Positions 34,701 to 44,062 of a stretch of DNA of 64,000 nt are shown piece by piece. The notes beneath the pieces are model-generated. The model did no database searches, had not been told where the DNA came from, and saw nothing but the letters and a program-made list of their open reading frames with translations. Every line of letters begins with the position of its first letter. Position 1 is the stretch's first letter. Source of the DNA: Aphrocallistes beatrix (taxonomy: Eukaryota; Porifera; Hexactinellida; Sceptrulophora; Aphrocallistidae); NCBI GenBank assembly GCA_963281255.1, contig OY725495.1, forward strand, positions 1,798,001 to 1,862,000, given 5' to 3'. A program made the position numbers and the translations under genes.

Positions 34701-34899
34701 AAAATCTTAAAAATCAAAATAGCACCCCTTTAAAGAGTACGATTAGATGAAAGACCACTCAGTAATACAATGAAATCAAAGATCAAAACTTTTTCATTTT
34801 TTTACTCTAAGAAAAGATTTTCGAGGGCGGTTTCCTTAATTTTATCAAATGATATTTAATCAATTTTAATGATGATATTCGTAATCAGCGTTAAATTTC
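31791..34899. other. Intron spacer, no gene; one dispersed repeat
   Basis: AT-rich. 33560-33900 (GTTTTTCGCTTGCACATC then TTAAGCCCCCCGCACTC) has a relative at about 55990-56150, so a dispersed repeat lies here. No exon compatible with huntingtin was found. Confidence 0.4.
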
Positions 34900-35200
34900 C
34901 TTTTAATCGGGCTGTCTATTTTATAAGTGGGCAGTTCAACCATGTTATTTCGATTGGCACTATACTCAGCTTCTGATATTGCCTAATCCTAAATTAATAT
35001 TTGCGAAAGACCGGCAAAAAACGCCGGACAGGCCCCTATAAAAATGGACTTCATCTTGAAAATAATGAAAATTCGGGATTCCTCCAAATCCAAATTGTTT
35101 TACAATATTTTTATCTGTATCTCTGTGCCTATTTCCATACTTGTATCAAAAAATGAACACTTCATATCAAATGGTTGCTATGCCGCTCCACTATAATACG
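34900..35200 (+). repeat. Right arm of the 3.7-kb inverted repeat
   Basis: Mirror of 31518-31790. Contains the small hairpin-forming GACCGGCAAAAAACGCCGG segment and the frame at 35044-35196. Confidence 0.65.
35044..35196 (+). CDS. Small ORF paralogous to 31653-31339 (hypothetical)
   Basis: 50 codons, MDFILKIMKIRDSSKSKLFY...GCYAAPL. Shares ATG position and ILKIMKIRD with the minus-strand frame in the other arm, so the two diverge from a shared upstream sequence. No known domain. Confidence 0.2.
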   Translation: MDFILKIMKIRDSSKSKLFYNIFICISVPISILVSKNEHFISNGCYAAPL

Positions 35201-35235
35201 TGCTGAAATAGTTAAAGTACATGGATCGAGATTCA

Positions 35236-35412
35236 TTTGTTTTACAACAGCAAGTAAATTTTGTCAACGTTAACAAATCGCAGGACTTTCTGTTTTGGGA
35301 AGCAATGAAAGTTTGTCACACATTTTTGTTTTAGAACAGCAAGTAAAATTTTGTCAACGTTAACAAATCGTAGGACTTTCTGTTTTGGGAAGCGATGAAA
35401 GTTTGTCACACA
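35236..35412 (+). repeat. Tandem duplication, about 89-bp unit
   Basis: The unit from TTTGTTTTA(C/G)AACAGC through GTCAACGTTAACAAATCG and GAAAGTTTGTCACACA occurs at 35236 and 35325. Only a handful of differences between copies. Intronic. Confidence 0.88.
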
Positions 35413-35698
35413 ATATGCCAAAGTTTATTCAGAAAAGCAAATTAAAACATTTACATACACCTACACACAAACTGTTAATACAAGTACAGGCATAAATGGA
35501 TTATATGTATGTTTCTTGACCCCTTTTTGCAAGTACCAAGTTTTCCAGAAGAATTCGAATATCGTAAATATGGAAGCCACTCACAGCTGCTATCTTCTTT
35601 ATCTGAGATGAATGTCCAAACCTTTCGTGCACTGGTTCGACCATTATGTAATTGCAATCTATTTTTCATCGAAGGAAAGTTTCTCTTGAAAATGTTCC

Positions 35699-35734
35699 AC
35701 CATAGCCTACTATATATATATAGTAGGCTATGGT
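35699..35734. repeat. Perfect 36-bp palindrome
   Basis: Each half is 18 bases: ACCATAGCCTACTATATA followed by its exact complement, with no spacer. The core is (TA)n. A partial relative (CCATAGCCTACTACATAC) occurs near 54346. It may be a minimal foldback element or a solo end-to-end pair. Intronic. Confidence 0.9.
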
Positions 35735-35739
35735 TCTAC

Positions 35740-36523
35740 CCATTCTTGCCAACCTAGCTCTGCAGAATGTACTTAGCTTAATGATGAATATATATTGCAA
35801 TACATAATTATTGCATATTCTCTGGTTATCTCTAGACTCGAATTCAGAAGATGATCAGGTTTTATTCGCCACTTCTGCTATGGAGGGCATTCCAGCAATT
35901 TGGACTGATCAATTAATCACAGTGTCCACCATAGTATTCATCAATGAGAACTTAGAGGTATACAATGCTCAATCAGTCTGCATTGACACGCCGCTGAATT
36001 CATTCGGAACTTGATTGAATTACTCGCTTACTCGCTGAATCACCAAGAGTTAGCACATTAACCATAAGTGGGGAAATGAGCAATGGGAAAATAAAGATTT
36101 AAGAAATTATTTCGCATTGAAATTAACCTCTGTAATTGGGATAGTGGTGTAAGACCGATTTCCTGTAAGAATTTGCTTTTCGTTATAGTTTTGGAGCTTT
36201 ACTTGACCCGATTTGAACTCGAAAGTTATTTTGAGGTAATCTAGGTTAACTATGTATTATTTCATTCAAAAGGCTTGAAAATGAACCGAATATATTGATT
36301 ATAAATCTAAAAATAGCAAATATATAACTAAATATTTATATTTGACATTAAAAACAATTTTTGATAAATATTTATTATTATACTACAAAATCATAACTAA
36401 AGAGTGGGGTGTAGATACATTTTGCATTCCCGAGTTCCCACTTGAGGAGTTTCTATCATACTAGTAAAATTGCGGGTGTTTATTTAAAACTTTGAAATTG
36501 TTGTCACGAATTTCTGTTTTTAG
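35740..36523. other. Intron sequence
   Basis: Contains a splice-bounded frame (35834-35955) that does not match the huntingtin phase and is listed under rejected items. Ends at the acceptor GAATTTCTGTTTTTAG. Confidence 0.35.
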
Positions 36524-36810
36524 GAGCAAACCCTAATGTGCAAAACAAGCTGTCTTGCAATTGAAGCAGTTTCCAGTCATTTGTATATGTATTTGTTGGT
36601 TCCAGATCCCGGATGCAGGCATCCTAATTTCGGTTTTGATCTTGTTGATTGTGGAGATACTGAATATGAATGGTCAGTTGGAAGGTTTGGGCATTTATTA
36701 AATGTATCGTTTATGCCCAAACTGACTATTTTAGATACTAAGATTGGGAGGAAGATATCCTTTTTGCAGAATATTCTTAATTCTTCTTGGATAAATTTTC
36801 ACCTTCAGAG
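36524..36810 (+). CDS. HTT: Huntingtin homologue, exon (diagnostic)
   Basis: Acceptor CTGTTTTTAG, donor GTAAAC, phase 0 in and 2 out (95 codons + 2). It reads EQTLMCKTSCLAIEAVSSHL and ends KLTILDTKIGRKISFLQNIL plus NSSWINFHLQ. The pattern T..N.LAVQAI...., then LDT.FGRKLSIIRGI, is the corresponding vertebrate huntingtin segment. The region between the two motifs (PDPGCRHPNFGFDLVDCG...) is longer than in vertebrates. The N-terminal splice joins INTE|EQTL in frame. Confidence 0.85.
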
Positions 36811-36829
36811 GTAAACCTTTTCATTTCTT

Positions 36830-37160
36830 CCTTGTATTTGAGCATACTATAATAAATATTCCTTACTGATCTAATTCTCTAGTTGATAGTATTCAATATG
36901 TAACAAATACACCAACCTTTGCTGCCAATTCGGCGGATCTACTTTTTACTTCATCTCTTTCAGCTAGATTGCATTCTTTCAAAGTTTAAAATTTACAGTA
37001 TATTGCCCTTGTTGCTATTCATCCCATTCTGTTGATTGTTGATTACTCGTTATTTGTATCACAAGGTGGCAATTATTGAGATCATATTAAACATTAATTT
37101 ATTTTTGTATCATGAAAACATTTGTAGCAAATGTGATATACTAGCTGCTGCTGATTAAAT
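36830..37160. other. Intron sequence, nothing recognised
   Basis: AT-rich. Confidence 0.35.
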
Positions 37161-37164
37161 TTGA

Positions 37165-37734
37165 GTACAAGCTCGCTTCGCTTGCTTACGCTGCACAGCT
37201 GACGGACACTTTGTCTTCCAGAAGCTCCTTTTGGGCTCTTAGGTTCACATACATATATTAATATATCATATACGACATTTATAAATACCTCTGGCTGACT
37301 GTTATAATCGATATCACTCGAAAAATGACAAAATGTGTTAATTATTTGATAACATGACAGAGTGATGAGTCATCCTTTTTTGATGAAAGTTTTATATTAT
37401 TTGAGATATATTAATATACACATTCTATTAAAATTTCAGCCTTCTATCCCCTAAAATTGCTGAGTTATTATAGTCTAAAAGGTGAAATTTCTAATTATAA
37501 AAAAGGTGAAGATGAAGTCATAATTCCATGACGTCGACATTTTCGTCTGAGGTCAGAACTTGGACTCATAGACAAAGACTCCCACTCATAGACACATTGC
37601 TGACTCCCACTAGACTCCCACATGCCAAAAATCAGCTTTCTGCACCTGGCAGTTTCTTCAATCAATTCGTTACATATGCATATATGTATATATATATATA
37701 AATGCAAACATTAATCGAGTTTTATAGTAAGGAT
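37165..37734 (+). repeat. HT repeat, full-length F copy
   Basis: ACAAGCTCGCTTCGCTTGC at the left. First hairpin degraded (GGACACTTTGTCTTCC), second degraded (GCTCCTTTTGGGCTC). Core, (TA)n at about 37680-37700 and the end ATTAATCGAGTTTTATAG-TAAGGAT at 37734. A 20-bp segment (CTCATAGACA..GACTCCCAC) is locally repeated at 37565-37620. Intronic, 43 bp before the next exon. Confidence 0.85.
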
Positions 37735-37777
37735 TCTTTAGCTACAGATTCGATTTACTCATTTTTGAAACTTTCAG

Positions 37778-38039
37778 CACAAATAATTATTCTTTTGCGG
37801 AAATTTATCTTCCTGTGTCACATTGTACCATATTAGCCATGTATAATAGCTGTAATAGGGCACAGTTCAAATTTTCGAAACAGAGGGGTGTACGTGGCCC
37901 GGAAGATTTATCCTTATTACAAGTGACTATGTATGAATGTCTATTATCCCCCAAATTTGGTTTGGGGAAATACTTATTCTCAAGATTTGTTGATTTATCT
38001 TTGATAATGCTATCAATCGAGTCTTCAGAATTTCTGAAA
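37778..38039 (+). CDS. HTT: Probable huntingtin exon (last recognised)
   Basis: The acceptor TTTTTGAAACTTTCAG follows an HT repeat. The first base completes AG|C (Ser) from the previous exon. It is open for 93 codons to a TAA at 38058, reading STNNYSFAEIYLPVSHCTIL, later DLSLLQVTMYECLLSP and SIESSEFLK. The part from SLLQ onward resembles the vertebrate stretch with SQFLLELYSRWILP and VVSDLFTERNQFE. The end is uncertain: a weak donor GTAGCT at 38040 would precede the stop in phase 0. If unused, the protein would truncate here. The hAT element starts 190 bp downstream. Confidence 0.5.
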
Positions 38040-38513
38040 GTAGCTACCGACATTAACTAACTTTCTGGTTATCAAGGAAGGTTTTGAAGTTGATAAAGTT
38101 TATTACCATTATTCATTTTCTACCTTGTCCATAGTCAATTTTCAAAAGAGTTGAATTTTAAAGAACTTTTCGAAATGTTGTTTTAGCCGCACTTTCTTAC
38201 TATTGATTACTTTGCTTCTATTTAGAGCAGTGTTTCTTAACCTTTTTAGATTTCCGCACCCTTCAGCTTTCGAAATCAACTCTCGCACCCCTTTTTATTA
38301 TTCACGAGCGCGCTATATTTACTAGCAGAAATACAAAAGAAATATAAGTGTATAATAAAATAACAATAAATCAGTGGCTCTTCTGTTGTTGTCTTTTCTC
38401 TCTAATTTCATTAAATCGCGGAACGGTCTTGGAAAGAGCCAACCTCATATCATCTCCAGGATTAAGTCGATTTCTTGCCTTCGTTTTTATGTGCAGGAGC
38501 GCCGAGAAACCAG

Positions 38514-38770
38514 GGGCCGTATTCACTAACATTTTAAGTTCGTACTTAAGTTCGAACTTAGTACTTAAGTACTAAGTTCGAACTTAAATGGTATTCACTA
38601 AGATCAACTTAAGTTCGTACTTAAATACGAACTTAAGTACGAACTTTAAGTAACCTAGTTAAGCACTAAGTTCGAACTTAACTCGTTTTTAACAAGATTG
38701 GTATTCACTAAGATTTAAGTTTGTGCTTAAGTTCAAACTTAAGTAATAACTTTAAGTAACCTCCAGAGGT
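38514..38770 (+). repeat. Left subterminal array of Harbinger
   Basis: GTATTCACTAA recurs at 38519, 38591 and 38701, each followed by runs of AAGTTCGAACTTAA and AAGTACGAACTTAA palindromes. Likely transposase or Myb-like protein binding sites (inference). Confidence 0.85.
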
Positions 38771-39063
38771 AGCTTAAATATTCGTTAGCTTTTAATTATC
38801 GACATATAGTCTATTTTTCTTTGATGTATCAACAATTTTGACATTATATTACATTGATATTATAATCTTACTTGTTTTGTTTTTCATTGTATTTGAAATA
38901 GAGCCTAAATTTAATATCATTGATGTACAAGTACTTGTAGATTGATTCATACTGATATGCCTAGTAATATACAATATTTCTAAATTAACCAATATATTAT
39001 GCTAAGTTGATCACGATAGAAAGATCTATGAGCCTCTTCTGCGTTCTAATGTTTTAATAGTTT

Positions 39064-39762
39064 TTACCTTTTTAATTTATAATAAGCCCTTTGCTCTTCG
39101 ATCAATTTCAGTTGCTCTGAGAAGACTGCCATTTGTTGATATAGTACTTCCTGTTGCAGAGGAACTAAATCGGATGCAGTCAACCTTGGCCTTGGCTCGT
39201 CAAAATCGGGAGAAGCTTCACGTTTCCGTTTTCGCCTTCTTTGACCCTTCCCCTTCTCTGAAGCATATGAAGTCTTTACTTCCACCACAGGAGATTCAAG
39301 GATCTCTTCACTTTCATGCTCAAGGGGTACTTGGAAGAGATCCGCTGTGCCTGAAATCCCCATGAAAGATGGACTGCTCTCAAACATTTGAGATATTCTC
39401 TCGGTGTTTGTTATGGTCTTATCTGCTGAGAGAATGAACGACTCAACATCTTCTACGACACCAGCAGAGTTAGAGCCACCGCCAGTTCTACTAGCCTCCC
39501 TATGACTAGCATCAACTTTTGATTTAGCGGCTAGTTTCAGGTTGTTCCACTTCTTTTTGACCTCTTCAACCCCTCGATTACTTCCATGTACCGAATTTAC
39601 TTTCCCTGCGATGTCGATCCACAGTGCCTTTTTTTTCTTATTGATTTCGGCGGTATTTCCTGACCCCCTAATTGAATCGCCAGCAATTTCAATGCATTCG
39701 ATCAGTGTGCATTCCTCTTCCTTCGTCCAATTTATTTTGCGTGCTTTTTCCATTTCTGTCAT
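39064..39762 (-). CDS. Harbinger Myb/SANT-like DNA-binding protein
   Basis: Start chosen at 39762 (MTEMEKARKINWTKEEE), which sits directly before the domain; the same frame runs 36 codons further upstream without coding character. 232 residues. Residues about 9-85 form a Myb/SANT-like (MSANTD/NAIF1-type) domain: INWTKEEECTLIECIEIAGD, ALWIDIAGKVN, VEEVKKKWNNLKLAAKSKV. A linker contains ESPVVEVK, then a lysine/arginine-rich patch (RRRKRKRE, likely nuclear localisation) and a C-terminal glutamine/leucine coiled-coil-like tail (LQQEVLYQQMAVFSEQLK). In Harbinger systems this partner binds the nuclease, carries it to the nucleus and contacts transposon ends. It lies about 350 bp downstream of the nuclease gene on the same strand. 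Confidence 0.88.
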   Translation of the reverse strand: MTEMEKARKINWTKEEECTLIECIEIAGDSIRGSGNTAEINKKKKALWIDIAGKVNSVHGSNRGVEEVKKKWNNLKLAAKSKVDASHREASRTGGGSNSAGVVEDVESFILSADKTITNTERISQMFESSPSFMGISGTADLFQVPLEHESEEILESPVVEVKTSYASEKGKGQRRRKRKREASPDFDEPRPRLTASDLVPLQQEVLYQQMAVFSEQLKLIEEQRAYYKLKR

Positions 39763-40117
39763 GGATATTATGATAATCATTCGCAATTTATATGAACCGG
39801 ATGAAAGACATGCAATTAGCGAGCTGTTTATGATATATTTTGGGAATCTTTGATATACTTGTATATACACAACATTTAGCCGTGTTATTTTGTTCGTTTG
39901 ATTTTGATTACTTGTGTCAAAATGAATGTATTTGATGTCTTTAGAATATCATACTTCAAAAATTGTAATGTTTTTACTTGTTACTAATATTTAATCATGT
40001 GCTTGAATCAGTCTTTGATTTTTAACTGTCAGCCGAAGAAAGCTTAATTCCCTGTGAGAATTTGAATTTCCTAATATTAATTATTAATTAAATTTGTACG
40101 ATATTATATTTAATATT

Positions 40118-41167
40118 TTAACTGAAATTATGGATAACAAATTGGTCCCTATAATGTTTAGCAGCCAATTGTCCAACTGCAGAAGATTCCTCTAAATTTA
40201 ACTCTTCATCCATAGCGATGTCATGAGGAGGTAGGTCTTCGGACATTGGTTGCTTCCAAGCAATTGCCATATTATGCACGACAGCACATGCGTTAATGAT
40301 GATGCAAACCTTGTCTGGAGCCATCCTGATTTCACCATGGAGACAATGAAATCGCCGCTTCCATCTTCCAAAAGTTTGTTCTATCAAAACACGCGTTTTC
40401 TTGTGTGAATAATTATAATTGTTTTGAGCTTCAGTAGTCGGTTGTCGATAAGGTGTTAAAAGAAGTTGTTTAAGCATATACCCACTGTCGCCCAATATAT
40501 GCTCTCCGACCAAGAAATTATTTTCAACATAAATTCCAACCTGTGATAGTTTCCAAATACGAGAATCATGTACGGATCCGGGAAATCTTGCCAAAACATC
40601 ACCGAACTGACCATCTGGCAGACACAAAGCTTGGACATTGATAGAATGGTAGAAATGTCGGTTAACATAATCAGCTTCGTTTTCGCTAGGCTTTTGAATC
40701 CTTATATGCGTCCCATCAACCAACCCAAGTACTCCTGGAAGGTGTGCAATGTCATACAATTGAGATTTAATATTAGGTTTCTCTGTAGATGAGGGCATCC
40801 TGACAAATTTTGAGTAATTCTCTTGCAAACCAAGCGCAACAGCGCTAATATAACGACTGGCCGAAGATTGACTCACTTGAACTCCATCTCCACAGATCAT
40901 TTGGAATGTACCCGAAGCAAAGAATTGCAAAGCTACACAAACTTGCACGTGTGGAGGTGCTGCATGGGACCGATCAGTTGAGTTTAAATGGTTTTTAAGC
41001 AAATCAGTAATTTGCAGTATCGCTGATCTTGAGAAACGGTACCGCTGGACAAGTTCAAAATCGTCAAAGCAATCCAATGGATCCCTACGATCTCTGAAAA
41101 CTCGCTCTCGACCTAGAGAGTTCTCCTCGTCTTCTTCAGCGATAAATATTGGAATTAATCCTGCCAT
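40118..41167 (-). CDS. Harbinger transposase (HARBI1-like DDE nuclease)
   Basis: The second Met, at 41167 (MAGLIPIFIAEEDE), is preferred; the frame opens at 41188. About 349 residues, the usual size for the family. Order: helical N-terminus with YRFSRSAILQI, LQFFASGTFQ and GVQVSQSSASRYI (helix-turn-helix-like); GLVDGTHIRI (first catalytic Asp); FPGSVHDSRIW (second Asp); LGDSGYMLKQLLLTPY; TRVLIEQTFGRWKRRF (catalytic Glu); NACAVVHNMAI. All catalytic positions of DDE_Tnp_4 proteins are present and there is no internal stop. It cuts and joins element ends together with the Myb-like partner. Likely functional by inspection. Confidence 0.92.
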   Translation of the reverse strand: MAGLIPIFIAEEDEENSLGRERVFRDRRDPLDCFDDFELVQRYRFSRSAILQITDLLKNHLNSTDRSHAAPPHVQVCVALQFFASGTFQMICGDGVQVSQSSASRYISAVALGLQENYSKFVRMPSSTEKPNIKSQLYDIAHLPGVLGLVDGTHIRIQKPSENEADYVNRHFYHSINVQALCLPDGQFGDVLARFPGSVHDSRIWKLSQVGIYVENNFLVGEHILGDSGYMLKQLLLTPYRQPTTEAQNNYNYSHKKTRVLIEQTFGRWKRRFHCLHGEIRMAPDKVCIIINACAVVHNMAIAWKQPMSEDLPPHDIAMDEELNLEESSAVGQLAAKHYRDQFVIHNFS

Positions 41168-41499
41168 TTTCAAAGATATAATAATCAAAATTGCATATTT
41201 CTGGAACTTATTATTTCATTTATACTTTCTGTCTTATGAGAATAATAGTTGCCTTAACAACGATTAGAATATTTACCATGTATTTAGATTACATTCCTAT
41301 TTCATAGATTAAATCACATATGTAATACTATATTTACATTCCTTACCAACAGTTAAATAGTTCACATGAATCTTTATAAATGCTTATATTATAGCGTATT
41401 TTAAGTAATGAAATTTCAATACTATTTGGAAGCCATTGTAATTAGTAAGAAACATTGATTGAACATTATTGATGCATTAGATAGTAAATTGATAATAAA

Positions 41500-41729
41500 A
41501 GTTGGTACTTAAGTTCGAACTTAGTTAAGTATAAACTTAAGTTCGAACTTAAATCTTAGTGAATACGAGTTAAGTTCGAACTCAACTAAGTTTAAACTTA
41601 GTACTTAAGTACGAACTCTTAGTGAATACGGGTTTTGCTCCTACTTAACTAAGTTCGAACTTAATACTTAAGTTCGAACTTAGTACTTAAGTTCGAACTT
41701 AGTGCTTAACTTCTTAGTGAATACGGCCC
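41500..41729 (-). repeat. Right subterminal array of Harbinger
   Basis: TTAGTGAATAC (complement of the terminal motif) at 41556, 41619 and 41714, separated by TTCGAA-centred palindromes; mirror of the left array. Confidence 0.85.
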
Positions 41730-43694
41730 CAGATTCACATAGATATGTTGTCACAAAAGGGACAACCAAATTCACTGCTCTTTCTGCCAATATAACAAAG
41801 ACATTTAACTGGTGACACAAAAAGGTTGTTAATTCCATTTTGACCTTTCGATTCTCCTTCAGCTCTATTAATTCATCCTTGGCCATATCTTCATCCTCAA
41901 TTGAATCCAAATTGAAAAGAAATAGATAGCGAATCCAGCCAGACGCCACATTAAGATCTCCATGAGAGAAATAACCATAAAAGGAAGTCATTAGTCCGTC
42001 CAAGTGAGTGCATATTTGATCAACAAGAGGCATATCTTCTTGCTCATCCTCATCCTCAATAATGCAGTCTAAAGTATGAAAGTTAGCAAAATTATGCTTT
42101 TCTGCGCTCCTTTTCCACAAACTGGGAGCTTATGTATGAATGCAGCCATTTCTCACTTGCTGTTATTATGTTGCCTCCTGATCCTTGAATAGAGGTATTT
42201 AATTCATTCAGATGTGTGAACAAGTCCGCCAAGTAGGGTAAACTCAAAATAAAGTGCCGACTCTTGAAGCTGCCTACCATTTCGTCGCCCTTATCCTGAG
42301 GAAATTGAGCAATCTCCTCATGAAGGTCCATTACACGGGTGAGCACTCGACCACGAGAAAGCCATCTGACTTCTGTGTGAAAGAGCAATACACTATGCTC
42401 GGATCCAATTTCTTTGCAGAAAACCTGAAAGAGACTGATTCAGCGCATGCCCTCGGATAAAGTTGACTGAACGCACAACAATCGACATAACATTCTTAAA
42501 CTCAGGAGGAAGGTATTTGGAGACAAGCGAGTGTTTGTGTAGAATATAATGTGTCACAATAATACTGTGAATGTCTTTCCTCATCAGGGCTACGAATCCT
42601 GATCGGTTGCCTAACATTGCTGGAGCTCCATTTGTGCAAATTGACCCACACCTCTGCAAGTTCAAAGCATGTTGTGTAAAGAATGCCTTCACCAACTTTA
42701 ATACATATATTGCCTTCGTAGTTTTTATGAGGGGTTCACAGAACAGAAATTCCTCATATACTCCTCATTCTTTCACATATCGGACGAATACCAGCAACTG
42801 ACTGCAATTAGCGACTTCTGTCGATTCATCGAGCTGGATACTGAATCTGACAGGAGTTGCTACAAGGTCGGTGACTAACTGCTGCAGTATATTTTGGCTC
42901 ATATAATCAATCCGAGACCGAATAATGTCTTTAGATAAAGGAACTTGCTGCAGTTTCTTCTCTACCTCTTTACCCAATACTATGTTTACCATCTCCATTG
43001 CACAAGGCTTCAGCAGTGTCTCAGCTATAACATGGGGCTTTTTTTCTTTAGCACATAAATAAGCAAACTTATAAGATGCCAACAACAGTGGTTTTTCGCA
43101 CGGCACAAATCCACACGCCGATAATGTGCCACCAGACTCAAACCGAGCTCTTTTAACCATCAAGGATTCAATATCATAACCGGATTCTAAACCACCATGC
43201 AGATTCTTAAAATGTTCATCTAGCCTAGATGGTTTGAGGTTTGAATTGGAAAATATTACATTACACAGTACACACTGTAGTCGCTGTGTTCCGTCTTTTT
43301 CAGTTGTACAGGTAGAACATATCGCACGTAGCTATCATTCCACTTTCGCTTTTTGGACATTCCAAATATTTATTTTTTTAATTGAAAAATCGGAGATATA
43401 AAAGACTATTCTAGATAATAATATACGTGTATATATACTATAGGCGTGTAGGGATTTTAATGCGAATTAGCATACTAATAAAGGTAGCGTCATTACGCCT
43501 ATTCGATAAAATGCATTAATTGATACATTATATGATTTTGAAAAAGCACTTCTAAGAATACAATAAAATGTGCAAAAGCTAAACAATGCACTTCATTGAG
43601 TAGGCAAAATGGAACAAATTTGTTATTACTTAGTAAATATTAATCAAGTGGCTATACTTTCCCGCACCCCCGGTTGAGAACCACTGATTTAGAG

Positions 43695-43886
43695 TCTCGT
43701 TTTTTCTTTACATAATTTACCTGACAATTCAACAATCACATAATTTTTCAAATTAGTAGGGGGAGTAGAGAGGGTGGCGTAACCTTAATTTTTCTACTGG
43801 CTACGCCTCTGCAAATTTGCTTCATTCCGCCTAAAATGTTACATTATACTTGTATTAATTTAAGTAATATACGCATGGCAATATGA
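43695..43886. other. AT-rich, nothing recognised
   Basis: Short gap between the hAT element and the next MITE. Confidence 0.3.
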
Positions 43887-44060
43887 CAGTAGACTCTCAT
43901 TCATAAGAACACGGATTAGTCGTAACTCAGGATAATGAGTGCACTTTTGAAATCCCATGTATAATAAAATACTTACGAATTACTCCGATTCCTACGAATT
44001 CCGGATAAGACGTACAAATTTCGACGGTCCCCTGGTGTATGTACTAACCAGAGTCGACTG
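43887..44060. mobile_element. 174-bp pogo-like MITE
   Basis: CAGTAGACTCTCATTCATAA at the left; right end complemented CAGTCGACTCTGGTTAGTAC. TA at 44061-44062, with a mutated GA on the left. Internal GGTCCCCTGG and TACGAATT(A/C)C words resemble the other TA-flanked MITEs in the window. Confidence 0.7.
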
Positions 44061-44062
44061 TA

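Larger units (their letters stand above)
38514..41729. mobile_element. PIF/Harbinger transposon, 3216 bp, 3-bp TSD, likely intact
   Basis: Both ends start GGGCCGTATTCACTAA, flanked by CAG (38511-38513 and 41730-41732). It carries the two classic Harbinger genes, a Myb/SANT-like protein and a DDE nuclease, both on the minus strand and both open end to end. About 230 bp at each end is packed with TTAAGTTCGAACTTAA-type palindromes and extra copies of the terminal motif. Inserted in the hAT transposase codon for Ser/Gly of CES|GFSA. Uninterrupted genes and near-identical ends suggest a recent insertion. Confidence 0.93.
38371..43360 (-). pseudogene. ZBED5/FAM200-like hAT transposase, split by Harbinger
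   Basis: Starts MSKKRKWNDSYV at 43360. It has a BED finger (QCVLCNVIFSN...LDEHFKNLHG) after one frameshift, then SYKFAYLCAKEKKPHVIAET, FSIQLDESTEV (RNase-H first Asp) and an in-frame TGA at 42765-42767. It continues through EEFLFCEPL, ICTNGAPAMLGNRSG, a frameshift near 42425, LLFHTEVRWLSRGRVL and YLADLFTHLNELNTS. After frame changes near 42120 comes KRSAEKHNFANF and on to TYLCES at 41733. The Harbinger interrupts here; the frame resumes at 38510 as GFSALLHIKTKARNRLNP...MRLALS and ends REKRQQQKSH* at 38371. Domain order and ending are those of ZBED5/FAM200/SCAND3-type hAT proteins. Several lesions mean it was inactive. Confidence 0.88.
38228..43686. mobile_element. hAT element (ZBED type) with perfect 8-bp TSD, hosting a Harbinger
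   Basis: The left end reads CAGTGTTTCTTAACC and the right end complemented reads CAGTGGTTCTCAACC, each followed by GCACCC-type sequence. ATTTAGAG is duplicated exactly at 38220-38227 and 43687-43694. Total 5459 bp, of which 3216 belong to the nested Harbinger; about 2.24 kb without it. It codes for the transposase pseudogene 38371-43360 on the minus strand. It probably lies in an HTT intron or just past the gene. Confidence 0.92.

Noticed and set aside
35509-35757. 82-codon ORF MFLDPFLQVPSF...
   Set aside because: It overlaps an opposing ORF of similar length, contains the 36-bp palindrome and shows no domain.
35834-35955. Exon-like frame DSNSEDDQVLFATSAMEGIP... with acceptor TCTCTAG and donor GTATAC
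   Set aside because: It needs two bases carried from the previous exon, but the huntingtin exons on both sides are phase 0 and join directly with a match to the known protein.
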